The position numbers and the translations under genes are program-made. Under the pieces are notes generated by a model. The model saw only the letters and a list, made by a program, of their open reading frames with translations. It made no database searches and was not told the origin of the DNA. Shown here piece after piece: positions 49,601 through 56,708 of a stretch of 64,000 bases of DNA; position 1 is the first letter of the stretch; the number at the start of each line of letters is the position of its first letter. Source of the DNA: Gerris lacustris (Eukaryota > Arthropoda > Insecta > Hemiptera > Gerridae). The stretch spans positions 16,145,050 to 16,209,049 of the forward strand of contig OX578286.1 in assembly GCA_951217055.1 (NCBI GenBank). The letters are read 5' to 3'.

Positions 49601-51579
49601 AAACGTCGGTGGGTGTGGCTTAAATTGGAAAATCAACAAATCAGAATTTAATAAATTGTATTTTTTTAAAAATCCGCTAGGGTCAGCACATTCCAGATAA
49701 TAAATATAAAAAAAGTTCCCATAAGATTACGCCTCACCAGCTTAATATTTTTTGACCAAAATTCACACAATTACTCATTGTAAAGATATAAATTTCCGCC
49801 TGTTTTTAAAATTTTGAAATTTATATTTTAATCTTTTTTTCTCTCACATTTTATTTGTTATCAAAAAAACTAAAGGCGATAAGAAAAAAACAAAAACTAA
49901 CAACCCTCTGGCTTTTCCCAAACTATACGCATACAAATTTTCAAGTCTCGAGGTTTAATATTAGAGGCGTGATTTTATGGCGCGTGTGTCGACCCCCGTT
50001 CCCGTGCAGCCTTAACTAGAATTGTACACGCAATGTGTATTGATGTCTTTTTGAATAAAGGAAGTTGGGCACTTCTTTAGATTGTTACTCCCCTTATAAA
50101 AAAAAGAGTCTTAATAGTTATTTAGTAAAATTCATTTATGTTCTAAAAAAAAACAAAGGGGAGTGACAAACTAAAGAAGTACCGAAAGTTGATTATAAAA
50201 TAATTAGTTTATAAAGAATTTATTTTACCTGTCCCAGACCAATTAAAATCCTGACACCAATTAGAGCAGGATATGAACCGAGCCTGGTTGCCCATGGAGT
50301 GATAAGGGTACCCAGACTAGATATTAGTAAGCCAATACCTAACACTGCTTTACCACCATGCCTCTCTGACATCTGACCTCCTGGTAGTTGAGTCAGTACA
50401 TAGCCCCAGAAGAAACTAGACAGGACTAAGCCTTGCGTTTCTTCACTCCAATCGAATTCACCCACAACCTGAGAAAAAAAATTAACTATTAAAATTTCAA
50501 AATTGCGGGCGTCTGAAAAAAGCTCTGACTAGATGCGCTGATGAAAAAGTTTTTCGTCAGCGCATGAGTTGTTATAAATAATTTTATAACTGAGTATTAT
50601 GACCAAAGGTAACTAGTATGACCAAAGCTTTCATATTTTGACAGCATTGTGAAAACAAATATGAACGAAATGAGTTTTGAAAGAAAAGTTTATGCTTGTT
50701 AAAGTTTGTTAGGTAGGTTAGGAATATTTAAGTTTCTCCCGACAAATGTTTCCTGGCAGCCTTTAAAAACAAATAAGACATGAGCAAACAAAGCAATTTT
50801 TTTCTGCACGAGTTCTTTATGAGGCGTATCACTAGTTACTGTATAATTTTATATAAAAAAAAAAACAACCTACTTTCTCCATTTCATGGATAAGTTTTTG
50901 GGTATTGAATCCACATATCGATATTTCAATGTTTTCGTATGAAGTGGAGAAAACCAGTATACATTTGTCTAATTGATATAGTAGATGGATCTTAATGTGC
51001 GCAATTATATGAAACATTAATCCATTTTGATTACCATTTGGTCCGCTAGGAGCTCTGATATCATTTTATATAAAATTAAGAAAGCATTATAGAAATCTAT
51101 CGGCGAATTATAGTACTACAATGAATACATGTGAAAACTAATCTACCTCCTATTATATTTTAACTTCGGCACTAACTTGGCACGATATTTATAAGAGCGT
51201 TACATTTTCCATGTCGTTTTTTGCATGACGGATTTCTTTTGTACCCCAGAGCTAAAAGATATTCCTGTTAATATATTATTCATATACACATGGATGTATA
51301 TGCATGGTTGTTAGACAACAATCAGTCAAAATGTTACTGATTATAATTGGATAGACAAACAAACCTTTTTAGTGACATGAGAAGTTGATGCTTGCTCTTC
51401 TAGTAATGGGCAGCTGTCTGGATCAACATATGAGTTATTAGTTCCTTTATGATGATACCTAACCATCTCAACTATAGCTATTGAAAGACAGAATCTCATG
51501 ATATAAGACAGCATCAGTGCTAGGAAACATAATAGAGAGATTATGTAGCGGTATCCCCATCCAACTTTCCCAGCGCATC
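34518..51579 (-). CDS. SLC17-family (sialin / Na-phosphate cotransporter-like) major facilitator transporter
   Basis: Nine exons on the minus strand, 51579-51365, 50468-50229, 46226-46139, 44207-44084, 43026-42927, 40202-40050, 37564-37432, 35018-34780 and 34679-34518, join without a phase conflict into about 484 residues ending at TAA. SLC17 proteins have twelve membrane helices and move organic or inorganic anions (phosphate, sialic acid, glutamate, urate) across plasma, synaptic or lysosomal membranes. Seen here: LSIAIVEMV in helix 1, GGQMSERHGGK (MFS motif A) after helix 2, EERGRLG between helices 4 and 5, LPYLLMWI in helix 8, YAGTISAF in helix 10, and FGSGEIQEWN at the C terminus. Family length is about 480-500. 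The first exon with ATG is missing, since exon 51579 starts after two bases of a split codon. The substrate cannot be named. Confidence 0.93.
34780..35018 (-). CDS. SLC17-like exon 8: helices 9-11
   Basis: Acceptor ...AATTTTAG, donor GTAAGT. After the split codon it reads SVGPSLGILGATYSGCDRAW, then a run of helices with SPNYAGTISAFVIGIGAISG, and ends LVGLLTPH at phase 0. SPNYAGT is the strongly conserved motif of helix 10 in this family. Confidence 0.95.
35341..35620 (+). repeat. Dispersed repeat, copy 2 (with tandem duplication)
   Basis: Matches 2786-3215 in the same orientation. Here about 50 bases (agcagaatttaattcgtttt through gaaagttagttcg) are present twice in tandem (about 35363-35415 and 35414-35466), which the first copy lacks. 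Lies in the intron between SLC17-like exons 7 and 8. Confidence 0.7.
35686..35994. mobile_element. hAT MITE with CAG-AGTTCTCAACC ends, 309 bp
   Basis: Left CAGCAGTTCTCAACCTGTGG and right ...GGGTTGAGAACCACCG are inverted. Exact 8-bp duplication gtttaaaa (35678-35685, 35995-36002). Ends of this kind (GTTCTCAACC, GGGGTAC) are widespread among animal hAT elements. No frame. Confidence 0.88.
36165..36361 (-). CDS. Orphan exon-like segment, possible membrane protein
   Basis: A frame of 65 codons (APFVALQNSKLAHQYGKFNG, then two hydrophobic stretches with PPILFSGYLMSWIF and VIFVAMQSG) runs from a plausible acceptor (TTGATAAG) to a strong donor (AATCAG|GTAAGT). It lies in the SLC17-like intron between exons 7 and 8 on the same strand. 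It starts with one base of a split codon, whereas exon 7 leaves one base, so it does not fit as a cassette exon with this acceptor. I do not recognise the protein. It may be a piece of a nested gene or a relic. Confidence 0.3.
36634..37017. mobile_element. Fold-back MITE with ~125-bp nearly perfect arms
   Basis: ATATTAAGTTTATGCTTCGA at the left is mirrored by its complement ending at 37017, and arms match for about 125 bases, through ggggtaaat, catggttgatatttcatccc and gggacattctcaaaacctt. Loop of about 130 bases. High arm identity suggests a young copy. In the SLC17-like intron between exons 7 and 8. Confidence 0.85.
37432..37564 (-). CDS. SLC17-like exon 7: helix 8 region
   Basis: Acceptor ...ATTTTAAAG, donor GTATAC. 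Reads NGALLGLPYLLMWIIAVTSG, then WFTDWLLTKNCITVTTTRKI and FTTF, and leaves one base. (S/N)GxLxxLPYLxMW is conserved in SLC17 helix 8; the RK(I/L)F segment before helix 9 also fits. Confidence 0.94.
38737..39847. mobile_element. pogo/Tigger-like DNA transposon relic, 1.1 kb
   Basis: Ends CAGTCGGACCCCCTTATAAC and ...GTTATATGGAGGTCCGACTG are inverted. TTA precedes the left end, but the right flank is CAT, so TA is not kept on both sides. Inside is a plus-strand transposase remnant with CENP-B-type N terminus (39154-39290). Lies in the intron between SLC17-like exons 6 and 7. Confidence 0.8.
39154..39290 (+). pseudogene. pogo/Tigger transposase N-terminal remnant (CENP-B type)
   Basis: Frame 1 reads MSKRKSLSLSTIRLL and stops; a shift then gives DVDKGMKNK, a stop, and VSRKYEIVSSSVFTI. 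MSKRKxLSL...DKGxKxxxVxRKYxI is the start of the helix-turn-helix of pogo/Tigger transposases, related to CENP-B. At least one frameshift and two stops make it dead. The element ends around it support the call. Confidence 0.72.
39900..40018. mobile_element. Hairpin MITE fragment (left-truncated)
   Basis: Family core (gactttgactaaataacta, then tttagtccaatgtact) through GGGGAGTAACAGTCTAAAGAAGTG. The left terminus is missing. It ends about 30 bases from the SLC17-like exon 6 donor at 40050. Confidence 0.75.
40050..40202 (-). CDS. SLC17-like exon 6: helix 7
   Basis: Acceptor ...GTTTACAG, donor GTAATA. Reads LSNKTPWGKILRSWPMWALV, then VGQIGHDWGLFTIVTDLPKY and MKSVMHYSVAQ. PWxxILxSxPxWA and TxLPxYMxxVLHF are family motifs of the helix 6-7 loop and helix 7. 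Starts and ends at codon borders. Confidence 0.95.
40405..41010 (+). repeat. Dispersed repeat R1, copy B
   Basis: Starts ttactttctcatataaagag and runs in the R1 order to tcgtatatgagaaagattgt and gtctcggaccga. A tRNA B-box-like sequence, cccgggttcgattccccgcc (40837-40856), lies within. A C run (about 40657-40672) is inside. Located in the intron between SLC17-like exons 5 and 6. Confidence 0.8.
41011..42926. other. SLC17-like intron, no recognised element
   Basis: AT-rich, with scattered less AT-rich stretches (42080-42240, 42490-42540). No paired ends and no coding exon fitting the transporter. Confidence 0.45.
42927..43026 (-). CDS. SLC17-like exon 5: central loop
   Basis: Acceptor ...TTTTTCAG, donor GTAAAA. 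The first base completes Trp; then FFLGYSSPNDHPSLSDSESA and YLKQYLTDVNANR. P-x-x-HP-S-x-x-E-x-x-Y is the typical start of the cytosolic loop in SLC17 proteins. The donor could be one base earlier without changing the frame of interest. Confidence 0.92.
43061..43560. mobile_element. pogo-like MITE (GTTAATCCGAACC ends)
   Basis: Left CGTAGGCCCCTGTTAATCCG resembles the complement of the right end (...AGATTAACGGTGTCCTACTG). AATCCGGAA motifs repeat near both ends, as in Tigger-like elements. No frame. It starts 35 bases from the acceptor of SLC17-like exon 5. Confidence 0.62.
43591..44009. mobile_element. Hairpin MITE (GGTACTTCT family), longer copy
   Basis: Left GGTACTTCTATAGATTG, right ...AATATAAAGAAGTACC. 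Flanking 8-mers caaaggtt (43583-43590) and ctaaggtt (44010-44017) agree at 7 of 8. Contains the core and two hairpins, plus an insertion of about 120 bases. It ends 75 bases from SLC17-like exon 4. Confidence 0.8.
44084..44207 (-). CDS. SLC17-like exon 4: helices 5 and 6
   Basis: Acceptor ...TTATTTCAG, donor GTATGT. It reads GVNFGNMVSMSLSGLILGLY, then EGGWPILFYMYGLIGLLWCL and A, and leaves two bases of Trp. G-x-x-(Q/N)-x-G-x-x-x-x-x-x-x-(S)-G and GGWPxxFYxxG are family patterns for helices 5-6. Confidence 0.95.
44800..46100 (-). repeat. Dispersed repeat R1, copy C, split by a second element
   Basis: In reverse orientation: starts with aaatcggtccgagacaacta, then actttctcatatacgag and ggggaatcgaacctatagcc. 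After the inserted element 45064-45765 it resumes with gattcgtacttaaatggact, cagtagtttagactccacg and finally tttctctttataagagaaag. Lies in the intron between SLC17-like exons 3 and 4. Confidence 0.8.
45064..45765. mobile_element. Inverted-repeat element inside R1, 0.7 kb
   Basis: GTTTGGATCCTTGAAGGGTA at the left is the complement of the right end near 45762. Arms extend about 40 bases through agaagactagtactc. The inside holds two tandem-like blocks with gtggggtatcaaatgaaag and taacggctggtcctaaaat. A relative of the inside lies reversed at about 57690-57970. Confidence 0.75.
46139..46226 (-). CDS. SLC17-like exon 3: helix 4 to loop
   Basis: Acceptor ...TTAATAAAG, donor GTATAA. Reads GLIYPSLHCITAQWITLEER and GRLGCFVFA, and leaves one base. 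G(V/L)xxPSxHxxxxxWxxxxERxRL is the most recognisable segment of the SLC17 family, which secures the call though the exon is only 88 bases. Confidence 0.94.
46610..46765. repeat. CATCGATG-rich element end
   Basis: Repeated ATCGATG / CATCGAT motifs and an end reading tcgatgccccaaccctag (complement CTAGGGTTGGGGCATCGA), which resembles right ends of hAT elements. No left partner was found, so this may be a solitary or truncated copy. Confidence 0.45.
46766..50067. other. SLC17-like intron, no recognised element
   Basis: AT-rich, long T runs (about 48910-48937, 49530-49544). The 47810-48120 stretch shares phrases such as acaggaaaaatatagcgagc with 4353-4380, hinting at an old dispersed repeat. No coding exon. 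Confidence 0.45.
50068..50183. mobile_element. Hairpin MITE, internally deleted (116 bp)
   Basis: Left GGCACTTCTTTAGATTG, right ...ACTAAAGAAGTACC. Flanks ggaagttg (50060-50067) and gaaagttg (50184-50191) agree at 7 of 8. Only termini and a short piece of core remain. It lies 46 bases from the SLC17-like exon 2 donor. Confidence 0.85.
50229..50468 (-). CDS. SLC17-like exon 2: helices 2-4
   Basis: Acceptor ...TTTCTCAG, donor GTAAAA; 80 full codons. Reads VVGEFDWSEETQGLVLSSFF, then WGYVLTQLPGG, the MFS motif A region GQMSERHGGKAV, helix 3 and PALIGVRILIGLGQ. F-x-W-(S/D)-x-x-x-Q-G-x-x-L-(S)-SFFWGY is diagnostic for SLC17. Confidence 0.96.
51365..51579 (-). CDS. SLC17-like exon 1b: helix 1 and first lumenal loop
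   Basis: Acceptor ...GATTTCAG, donor GTTTGT. After two bases of a split codon it reads CAGKVGWGYRYIISLLCFLA, then helix 1 with MRFCLSIAIVEMV and a loop with NNS, a possible N-glycosylation site usual here in the family. The conserved N in (R-x-N-L-S-x-A-I-V) is Cys. The start codon must be in an upstream exon, which I could not identify. Confidence 0.92.
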
Positions 51580-51716
51580 CTGAAATCACAACAAAATACA
51601 ATAAATTAATGATGTTTTTCATAGTTGATTTAATATATTGTAGTTTCTGATGTCTGTAATCTAATATTGATTAATAAGGTTTGTTGAAGGTTGTTTATCT
51701 TCAGCATATTCTAGGT

Positions 51717-51985
51717 TTGTTACGAGTGTCACTAGGTCTTAAACGTTTTCCGTTGGGGATACTTCCTACCATTTTGCTCCCCAGAGATGAGTCATTTGTC
51801 ATGAATTTAAGATTTTCCGCAATCATTGATTAGTATCATATTAAAGCTCACGTCAATTTTAATAAAATTTGCACTTAGCTGAAACAGTAAGGGGAGACCT
51901 TCTGTCACACTAAAATGTTTGATATGTGTCACAAGTTCTAAACGCTCCAGTTGGGTGTGACATTTGTCATGAATTTAAGATTTTC
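51717..51985. repeat. Short internal direct repeat
   Basis: A block with gagtcatttgtcatgaattt (about 51789) and an upstream gtgtcactaggtcttaaacg recurs at about 51935-51980 (gacatttgtcatgaatttaa, preceded by gtgtcacaagttctaaacg). Units are about 100 bases, diverged. Nature unknown. Confidence 0.5.
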
Positions 51986-52129
51986 CTCAGGAAGTCCAAG
52001 CAACGTTATACCTGGTTTGATTATATATCTTGTTGTAGTAGTAGTATGTAGTTTCTAGCATTAGACGAGTAGAATGAACAGCTTGTTTGGAACCTAGGAA
52101 CCTAGCAATTAGGCCTTATTTTAGGCCCA

Positions 52130-52459
52130 TTTTACTAGCCCTATGGTAGAGTTAGGCCCCTTGCCAAAAAAGAAATGTATGAGAAAAAAATAAATATTTG
52201 CGTTCAGAACTGAATGGGGCCCCCCTGACAATGGTATAGAAGTATAATTCCAAGTTAGATTTTACTATGCTCAAAAGGGGCCCCCATCGACATTGGTAGA
52301 AATGTAGTAGTTTTATGTTTTTTTTGGATTTGAGGGCTCCCTGGCACAAGGGGCCCACACTTCCCTTGCCCATAGTTACGTCACTCTTTCTTGCTTTTTT
52401 GGTTGTAAACAAACCCGGGCCCCTAGGCAATTGCCCCCCCCCCCCCCTGTTCGGCCCTG
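52130..52459. mobile_element. Probable hAT right end (CGGCCCTG)
   Basis: Ends with a C run followed by tgttcggccctg, and the complement CAGGGCCGAACAGGGG is a typical hAT left end. The region repeats the phrase ggggcccccctgacaatgg / aaaggggcccccatcgacat (52210, 52272). No matching left end or duplication found. Confidence 0.4.
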
Positions 52460-52671
52460 ACATCTAGTGACAGTAAAGTTGTATAAACTGTTTTAAAGTT
52501 TTAAAACCTGAAAAGTGTGTAAGGCATCGGTAGGGATTCATAAAACCTCTTGTGTATTATCACATCCATCCCCCCCCCCCCCTAAAGTGGAAAAAAGTGC
52601 TATTTACTAACCCCCGCCCAAGAATTTTAACGAAGCAGTCTGCGTCATAACCCCCCTCTGTGGGCATCCCT

Positions 52672-52929
52672 GGACAAAGGAATGTCATACTACCGTTTTT
52701 ATAAGGGTACATGAACAGTCTAAAGAAGAACATTCTACACCAGTGGTTCTTAACCTTTTGGTAACCACGGCCCCCTTAAAATCTCCAAATATAATATATA
52801 TAGTACCTAAATACCTTTCGAGGCCCCCCCGGTTAAGAATCAATGTTCTACACCTCATACACCTTCTATACAGATTGTAACTCCCCTCTGTGTTTTTAGA
52901 AGGGGAGTAAGAACCTAAAGAAGTGCCCA
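52672..52929. mobile_element. Hairpin MITE, left-truncated, with nested hAT MITE
   Basis: Core (ggacaaaggaatgtcatact), AACAGTCTAAAGAAGAACAT hairpin half, and right end ...CTAAAGAAGTGCC at 52929. It is interrupted by the 105-bp element at 52741-52845, so the MITE is the older of the two. Confidence 0.75.
52741..52845. mobile_element. 105-bp hAT MITE (CAGTGGTTCTTAACC)
   Basis: Ends CAGTGGTTCTTAACCTTTTG and ...CCGGTTAAGAATCAATG. Exact 8-bp duplication ttctacac (52733-52740, 52846-52853), lying within the hairpin MITE. The sister copy at 53783 is almost identical in the left 85 bases. Confidence 0.9.
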
Positions 52930-53782
52930 ACAAATTTATTAAGTGTCTCCACTATTGTCATTTTGGTCACGGTGTCTCCTGTTTTTTACCGCAACCACTC
53001 TTCTTAAGCGTTTAACTTGCGTTTAAATATTTACTTCGGCCTGCTCTCTCTGGCAATTAGGACTGGCTTTAGTATCGATTTATTTTATTTTTCACGGCCG
53101 AAAATAATTACCACGTCATATAAATATATAAAAACACTTAACGCTACGTATAAAGTAAAATATAATGACTCACAACTCACATAAGCTCTTTCTTTTATAT
53201 ACCTTACTATTTACATTTTTCAAGTGTATTAAATAAAACACGTGAACAACTCATGGACTGATTAAATATTATAATATTGATGCAGTTATATTAAATAAGT
53301 AAGATCCTGCATAAAGAGGCCATCTGGAGATATATTTCCAGTTTATATTTCTCCTTTTAAGATCCGGACTAAACCAGTTAACTTTTTTCCTTCTATAACC
53401 GATTTCGCAAAGACATACCGCCGTCAAACACTTAAAGACTTCAAATTTTCACTCTTGTAATCATATTAAAATAAGTGACAGTAGTTAATAACTTAGCCTA
53501 TTAAAATTAGCATAATTCAACTAACCTGTTTTTTTTAAAGTCGGTGTTTTATTTAAATATCCATGTTCTCATCACATTAAATATGTAATATTTTTGAATA
53601 TTTTATGAGTTTTTTTATTTAAAAAAAGAGAGAGAAAAAAAATCCTGACAAGATAACATTTAATAAGTAGCTTTCTTGATATCCATTTTTGAGGATTTAG
53701 AAATTGTATTGAGAAAATGACAATGTGTGTACCGTTATTTAATCACATTTTAAGGCATCCAAATTCGTTACTTACTCTAACC
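52930..53782. other. Non-coding stretch, no gene seen
   Basis: AT-rich; no frame and no paired ends. It could contain the missing first SLC17-like exon, but I find no convincing ATG-donor pair. Confidence 0.4.
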
Positions 53783-53907
53783 CAGTGGTTCTTAACCTTT
53801 TGGTAACCACGGCCCCCTTAAAATCTCCAAATATAATATATATATAGTACCTAAATACCTTTCGAGGCCCCCTGGGGGGCCGCGGCCCCCCCGGTTAAGA
53901 ACCTATG
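53783..53907. mobile_element. 125-bp hAT MITE (CAGTGGTTCTTAACC)
   Basis: Left CAGTGGTTCTTAACCTTTTG, right ...CCCGGTTAAGAACCTATG. Exact 8-bp duplication ctctaacc (53775-53782, 53908-53915). Inserted in the CTCTAACC minisatellite. Confidence 0.9.
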
Positions 53908-54018
53908 CTCTAACCAACTTAAACCACCTTTCAACATCTCTATCCAACTCTAACCATCTCTGACTATTTCTAACCATCTCCAACGATCACTAAACCCATC
54001 TAATCATCTCTAACCACC
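53908..54018. repeat. CTCTAACCAT minisatellite, left part
   Basis: Degenerate tandem units of about 10-11 bases, (c)tctaaccat, continuing at 55908-55985 beyond the hAT element inserted at 54019. Confidence 0.8.
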
Positions 54019-55907
54019 CAGGGCTAGATTTAGGCATAGGCGACATAGGCGGCCGCCTAGGGCCCGCACCACAAGGTGGCCCGAAACGCGAACTTTTTTC
54101 TTTTGTAATGCTTCCATTAACTTTGGTAATCTTGGAAACTAGAAGGAAAATTAACTTATTCATAGAGAACAAATAATCTTTGTTTTAAAGAAAACGTATT
54201 CAATCTTAGTCCAGTTAATAAAAGGAAACATTGTGAAACTAAAACAGAAAGTTTTGTTGTATTTCTTTAATGTTTGAAATTGAACATATAGTCGTAGTAG
54301 TAACACAAGTCCCGAAATTTCTGAACATAAACTATGGCCTTAATCGTGGAAAAAGTTTTAATTTTTGTTTCACAAATATCTATAAAAAGGTTAGCGTTAC
54401 CTAAAATGACATTTAGGTCACTTATCAAAGATTATTTTTTGGAACGAAGTTCCTTCAGGGCTCCAGACGTTCTGGAGCCCGGGAGTGAATCCGATAAAAA
54501 CGACCAAAATCACCGTCACAAAATAACCGTCACAAAATCACCGTCACGCAAAATCCGTCACGAAATCTACAGATGACGATAACTTGAGTAAAAGATCACC
54601 GAGTTAGATGAAATTCGGTACACATGTTCATTTTACCAATGCCCAGGCTGAGTTCGTCGGAATACGTTATCCGCCCAAGCGTTCACGCGCAACGATCGCG
54701 TAAACGTAAGCTTCAAAAGACGGGAAAATGTGTTATTAAGGAAGCCTGTTACTTGACTTGTTTTGATTATTTTTGTTTTATATGTCAAAAATGTCACTTT
54801 GTTTTGTAAATAAATAAAATATAATCATGTAAAATTTCACCCTGATACAAGCAGAAGCTGTAGAGTAGGGAAGATATATATTTTATAATATTTTAAATTA
54901 ATAGGCCGGGTAGGTAGAAAACAGTCCTATTTCAATCCAAACTCCTTTAACAAACATACTCTTTCACTATAAACTCATCATGATCTAATTTTTTCTTATA
55001 TTCAATAAATATTTATAGTAAGACGCTTGCTTTAATTATACAAATAATTATTTTCTTTTAATTTTGCCTTAACTCTTGCTAGGTACAAACAGTTCGTTAT
55101 AAGTAGTTAGCAATGTATACGTACTTAGCACTCTTAGCAGTGTGATTTTATAATTTATATTTAATGAAAAATGTAAGGAACTTCGTTCCTGCCGGGTGTC
55201 CCGCGACGCACCACACGTATTTTTTTCTCTACAAATGATTTCCTTGATACCTCGGAAGCTCGAAAACATTTCCTTTATTAAGTACAAATTAAAATATAAT
55301 TGCCTATAAAGTTTAATGAACATTTTTGTAAATTATTTACAGCCATTTTGATTTATATTTTTGTTAGAAACAGCTTATTATGTAAAACCTAAAATAATAA
55401 AAATATTTTTTAGTAAATTTTCCAAATATTCAAATGGTTTAACTTTCTAAGGTAAATATTCATTATTGGACGCAACTTTTAACCTTCTGCTTTATGCCCA
55501 ACCTTTTTCTAAATATTTAAAAATTAGACCAATTTTCTAAAATTGTGGTCATACTCTCCTCTCAGGAATTTCCGGACCATTGATATATTCATTTACAAAT
55601 ATCCAAACTTTTCGATCCAGTTCCATAATATTCCCAAATCATAGCTTTATAATGTGGCTTAATATCTGTTTGATTTGACGAGTCTCAGGGAGCCAGAAGA
55701 GGAAAAATATTTGATGAATATTTTTTTTTTTATAAATAATATATTTGTAAGGCCTTATTTCTTAAAATTACCACAAAGGAGGGGGCTCTCCCAATTTCAG
55801 ACCGTTAGATTGACCCCCAATATTTGGTCAAAGTTAAAAGCAGGTGAAGGGGGGCCCGCACCACATCATTCACCTAGGGGCCTACATACACGCTAAATCC
55901 GGCCCAG
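54019..55907. mobile_element. Non-autonomous hAT element, 1.89 kb
   Basis: Left CAGGGCTAGATTTAGGC, right ...GCTAAATCCGGCCCAG (terminal TG mutated). Exact 8-bp duplication taaccacc (54011-54018, 55908-55915). GGCGGCCGCCTAGGGC near the left end links it with the elements at 4108 and 61041. Inside, about 54440-55200 is bounded by inverted GGAACGAAGTTCC-type sequences and may be a second nested element. No intact frame. Confidence 0.87.
54500..54562 (+). repeat. Short iteron array, CCGTCACAAAAT
   Basis: Four to five copies of a roughly 15-base unit (aaaatcaccgtcac) follow a CCAGACGTTCTGG palindrome at about 54462. Confidence 0.75.
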
Positions 55908-55985
55908 TAACCACCTTTATTTAACCAACTCTTAACACCTCTAACAACCTCTAACCATCACTTACCACCTCTAACCGTACAAATG
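55908..55985. repeat. CTCTAACCAT minisatellite, right part
   Basis: Continuation of the array at 53908-54018 after the hAT insertion; about six degenerate units. Confidence 0.75.
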
Positions 55986-56179
55986 TGTAATTAGCTCTAT
56001 TATGAACGCATTCTGAGCCTTTTATATACATGTCGCCAAATATACATATACATAGTGATATTGAAGTTATATCCCAATATATAAAAATTTATTTATTTAT
56101 TATTAAATATTTTTATAAAATGTTTAATAAAAAAGAGGATTGTATGCTGTACACATAGACTCTGATTTCCTTCGGTCAC

Positions 56180-56460
56180 TCATATTATTTTCGTTCGATG
56201 TCTCAGAAACTAGATTTTTCACGGGAATAATATTTATACAATTAAATTGATACTACAATGTAGTACACTTAAGAATAATTGATCAAAATCGTCGGAAACT
56301 ATATTGAGAAATATTATTTTGCATACAATTTTTTAAAGAGTTAGAACGGATATGATTCCAAATTTTGAGCTAAAATTTATTTTTAGATATTGCCTGCCTA
56401 GATGTATAATTTTTCCTATGTTCGCCATATTTTCATCGAAATCGGTTTAGGTGTTCACGC
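56180..56460 (-). repeat. Decayed fragment of dispersed repeat R1
   Basis: Reverse-orientation blocks: tctcagaaactagatttttc, then ggaataatatttatac, cgtcggaaactatattgaga and tcgaaatcggtttaggtgt. Heavily diverged. Confidence 0.5.
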
Positions 56461-56708
56461 ATCTTGACCGGCGACAGAGTCATTTTGCTCCTCTTTTTGG
56501 ACTTGAGAATCACTACACAAAAACGTCTGCTTGTATGGGCAGGGCACCTTAAAATATGCAAATTCGTTCCAACAAGTCCTCGTACTTCCCCTCCAGTAGG
56601 TCATGCAAGACCTCGTTTTTCAGGTACCTTACACCCAGGGCAAACCATTCTTATAGCTACTCCCATTTAATTATTATTATTTTTTAAATTTTCCCTGTAA
56701 TCCTATTA

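Noticed and set aside
52930..53782. First exon of the SLC17-like gene
   Set aside because: Searched for a minus-strand ATG with a donor leaving one base; no candidate stood out.
53908..55985. Telomeric repeat
   Set aside because: CTAACC resembles complement of insect TTAGG arrays, but the period is about 10-11 bases and the array is degenerate and internal.
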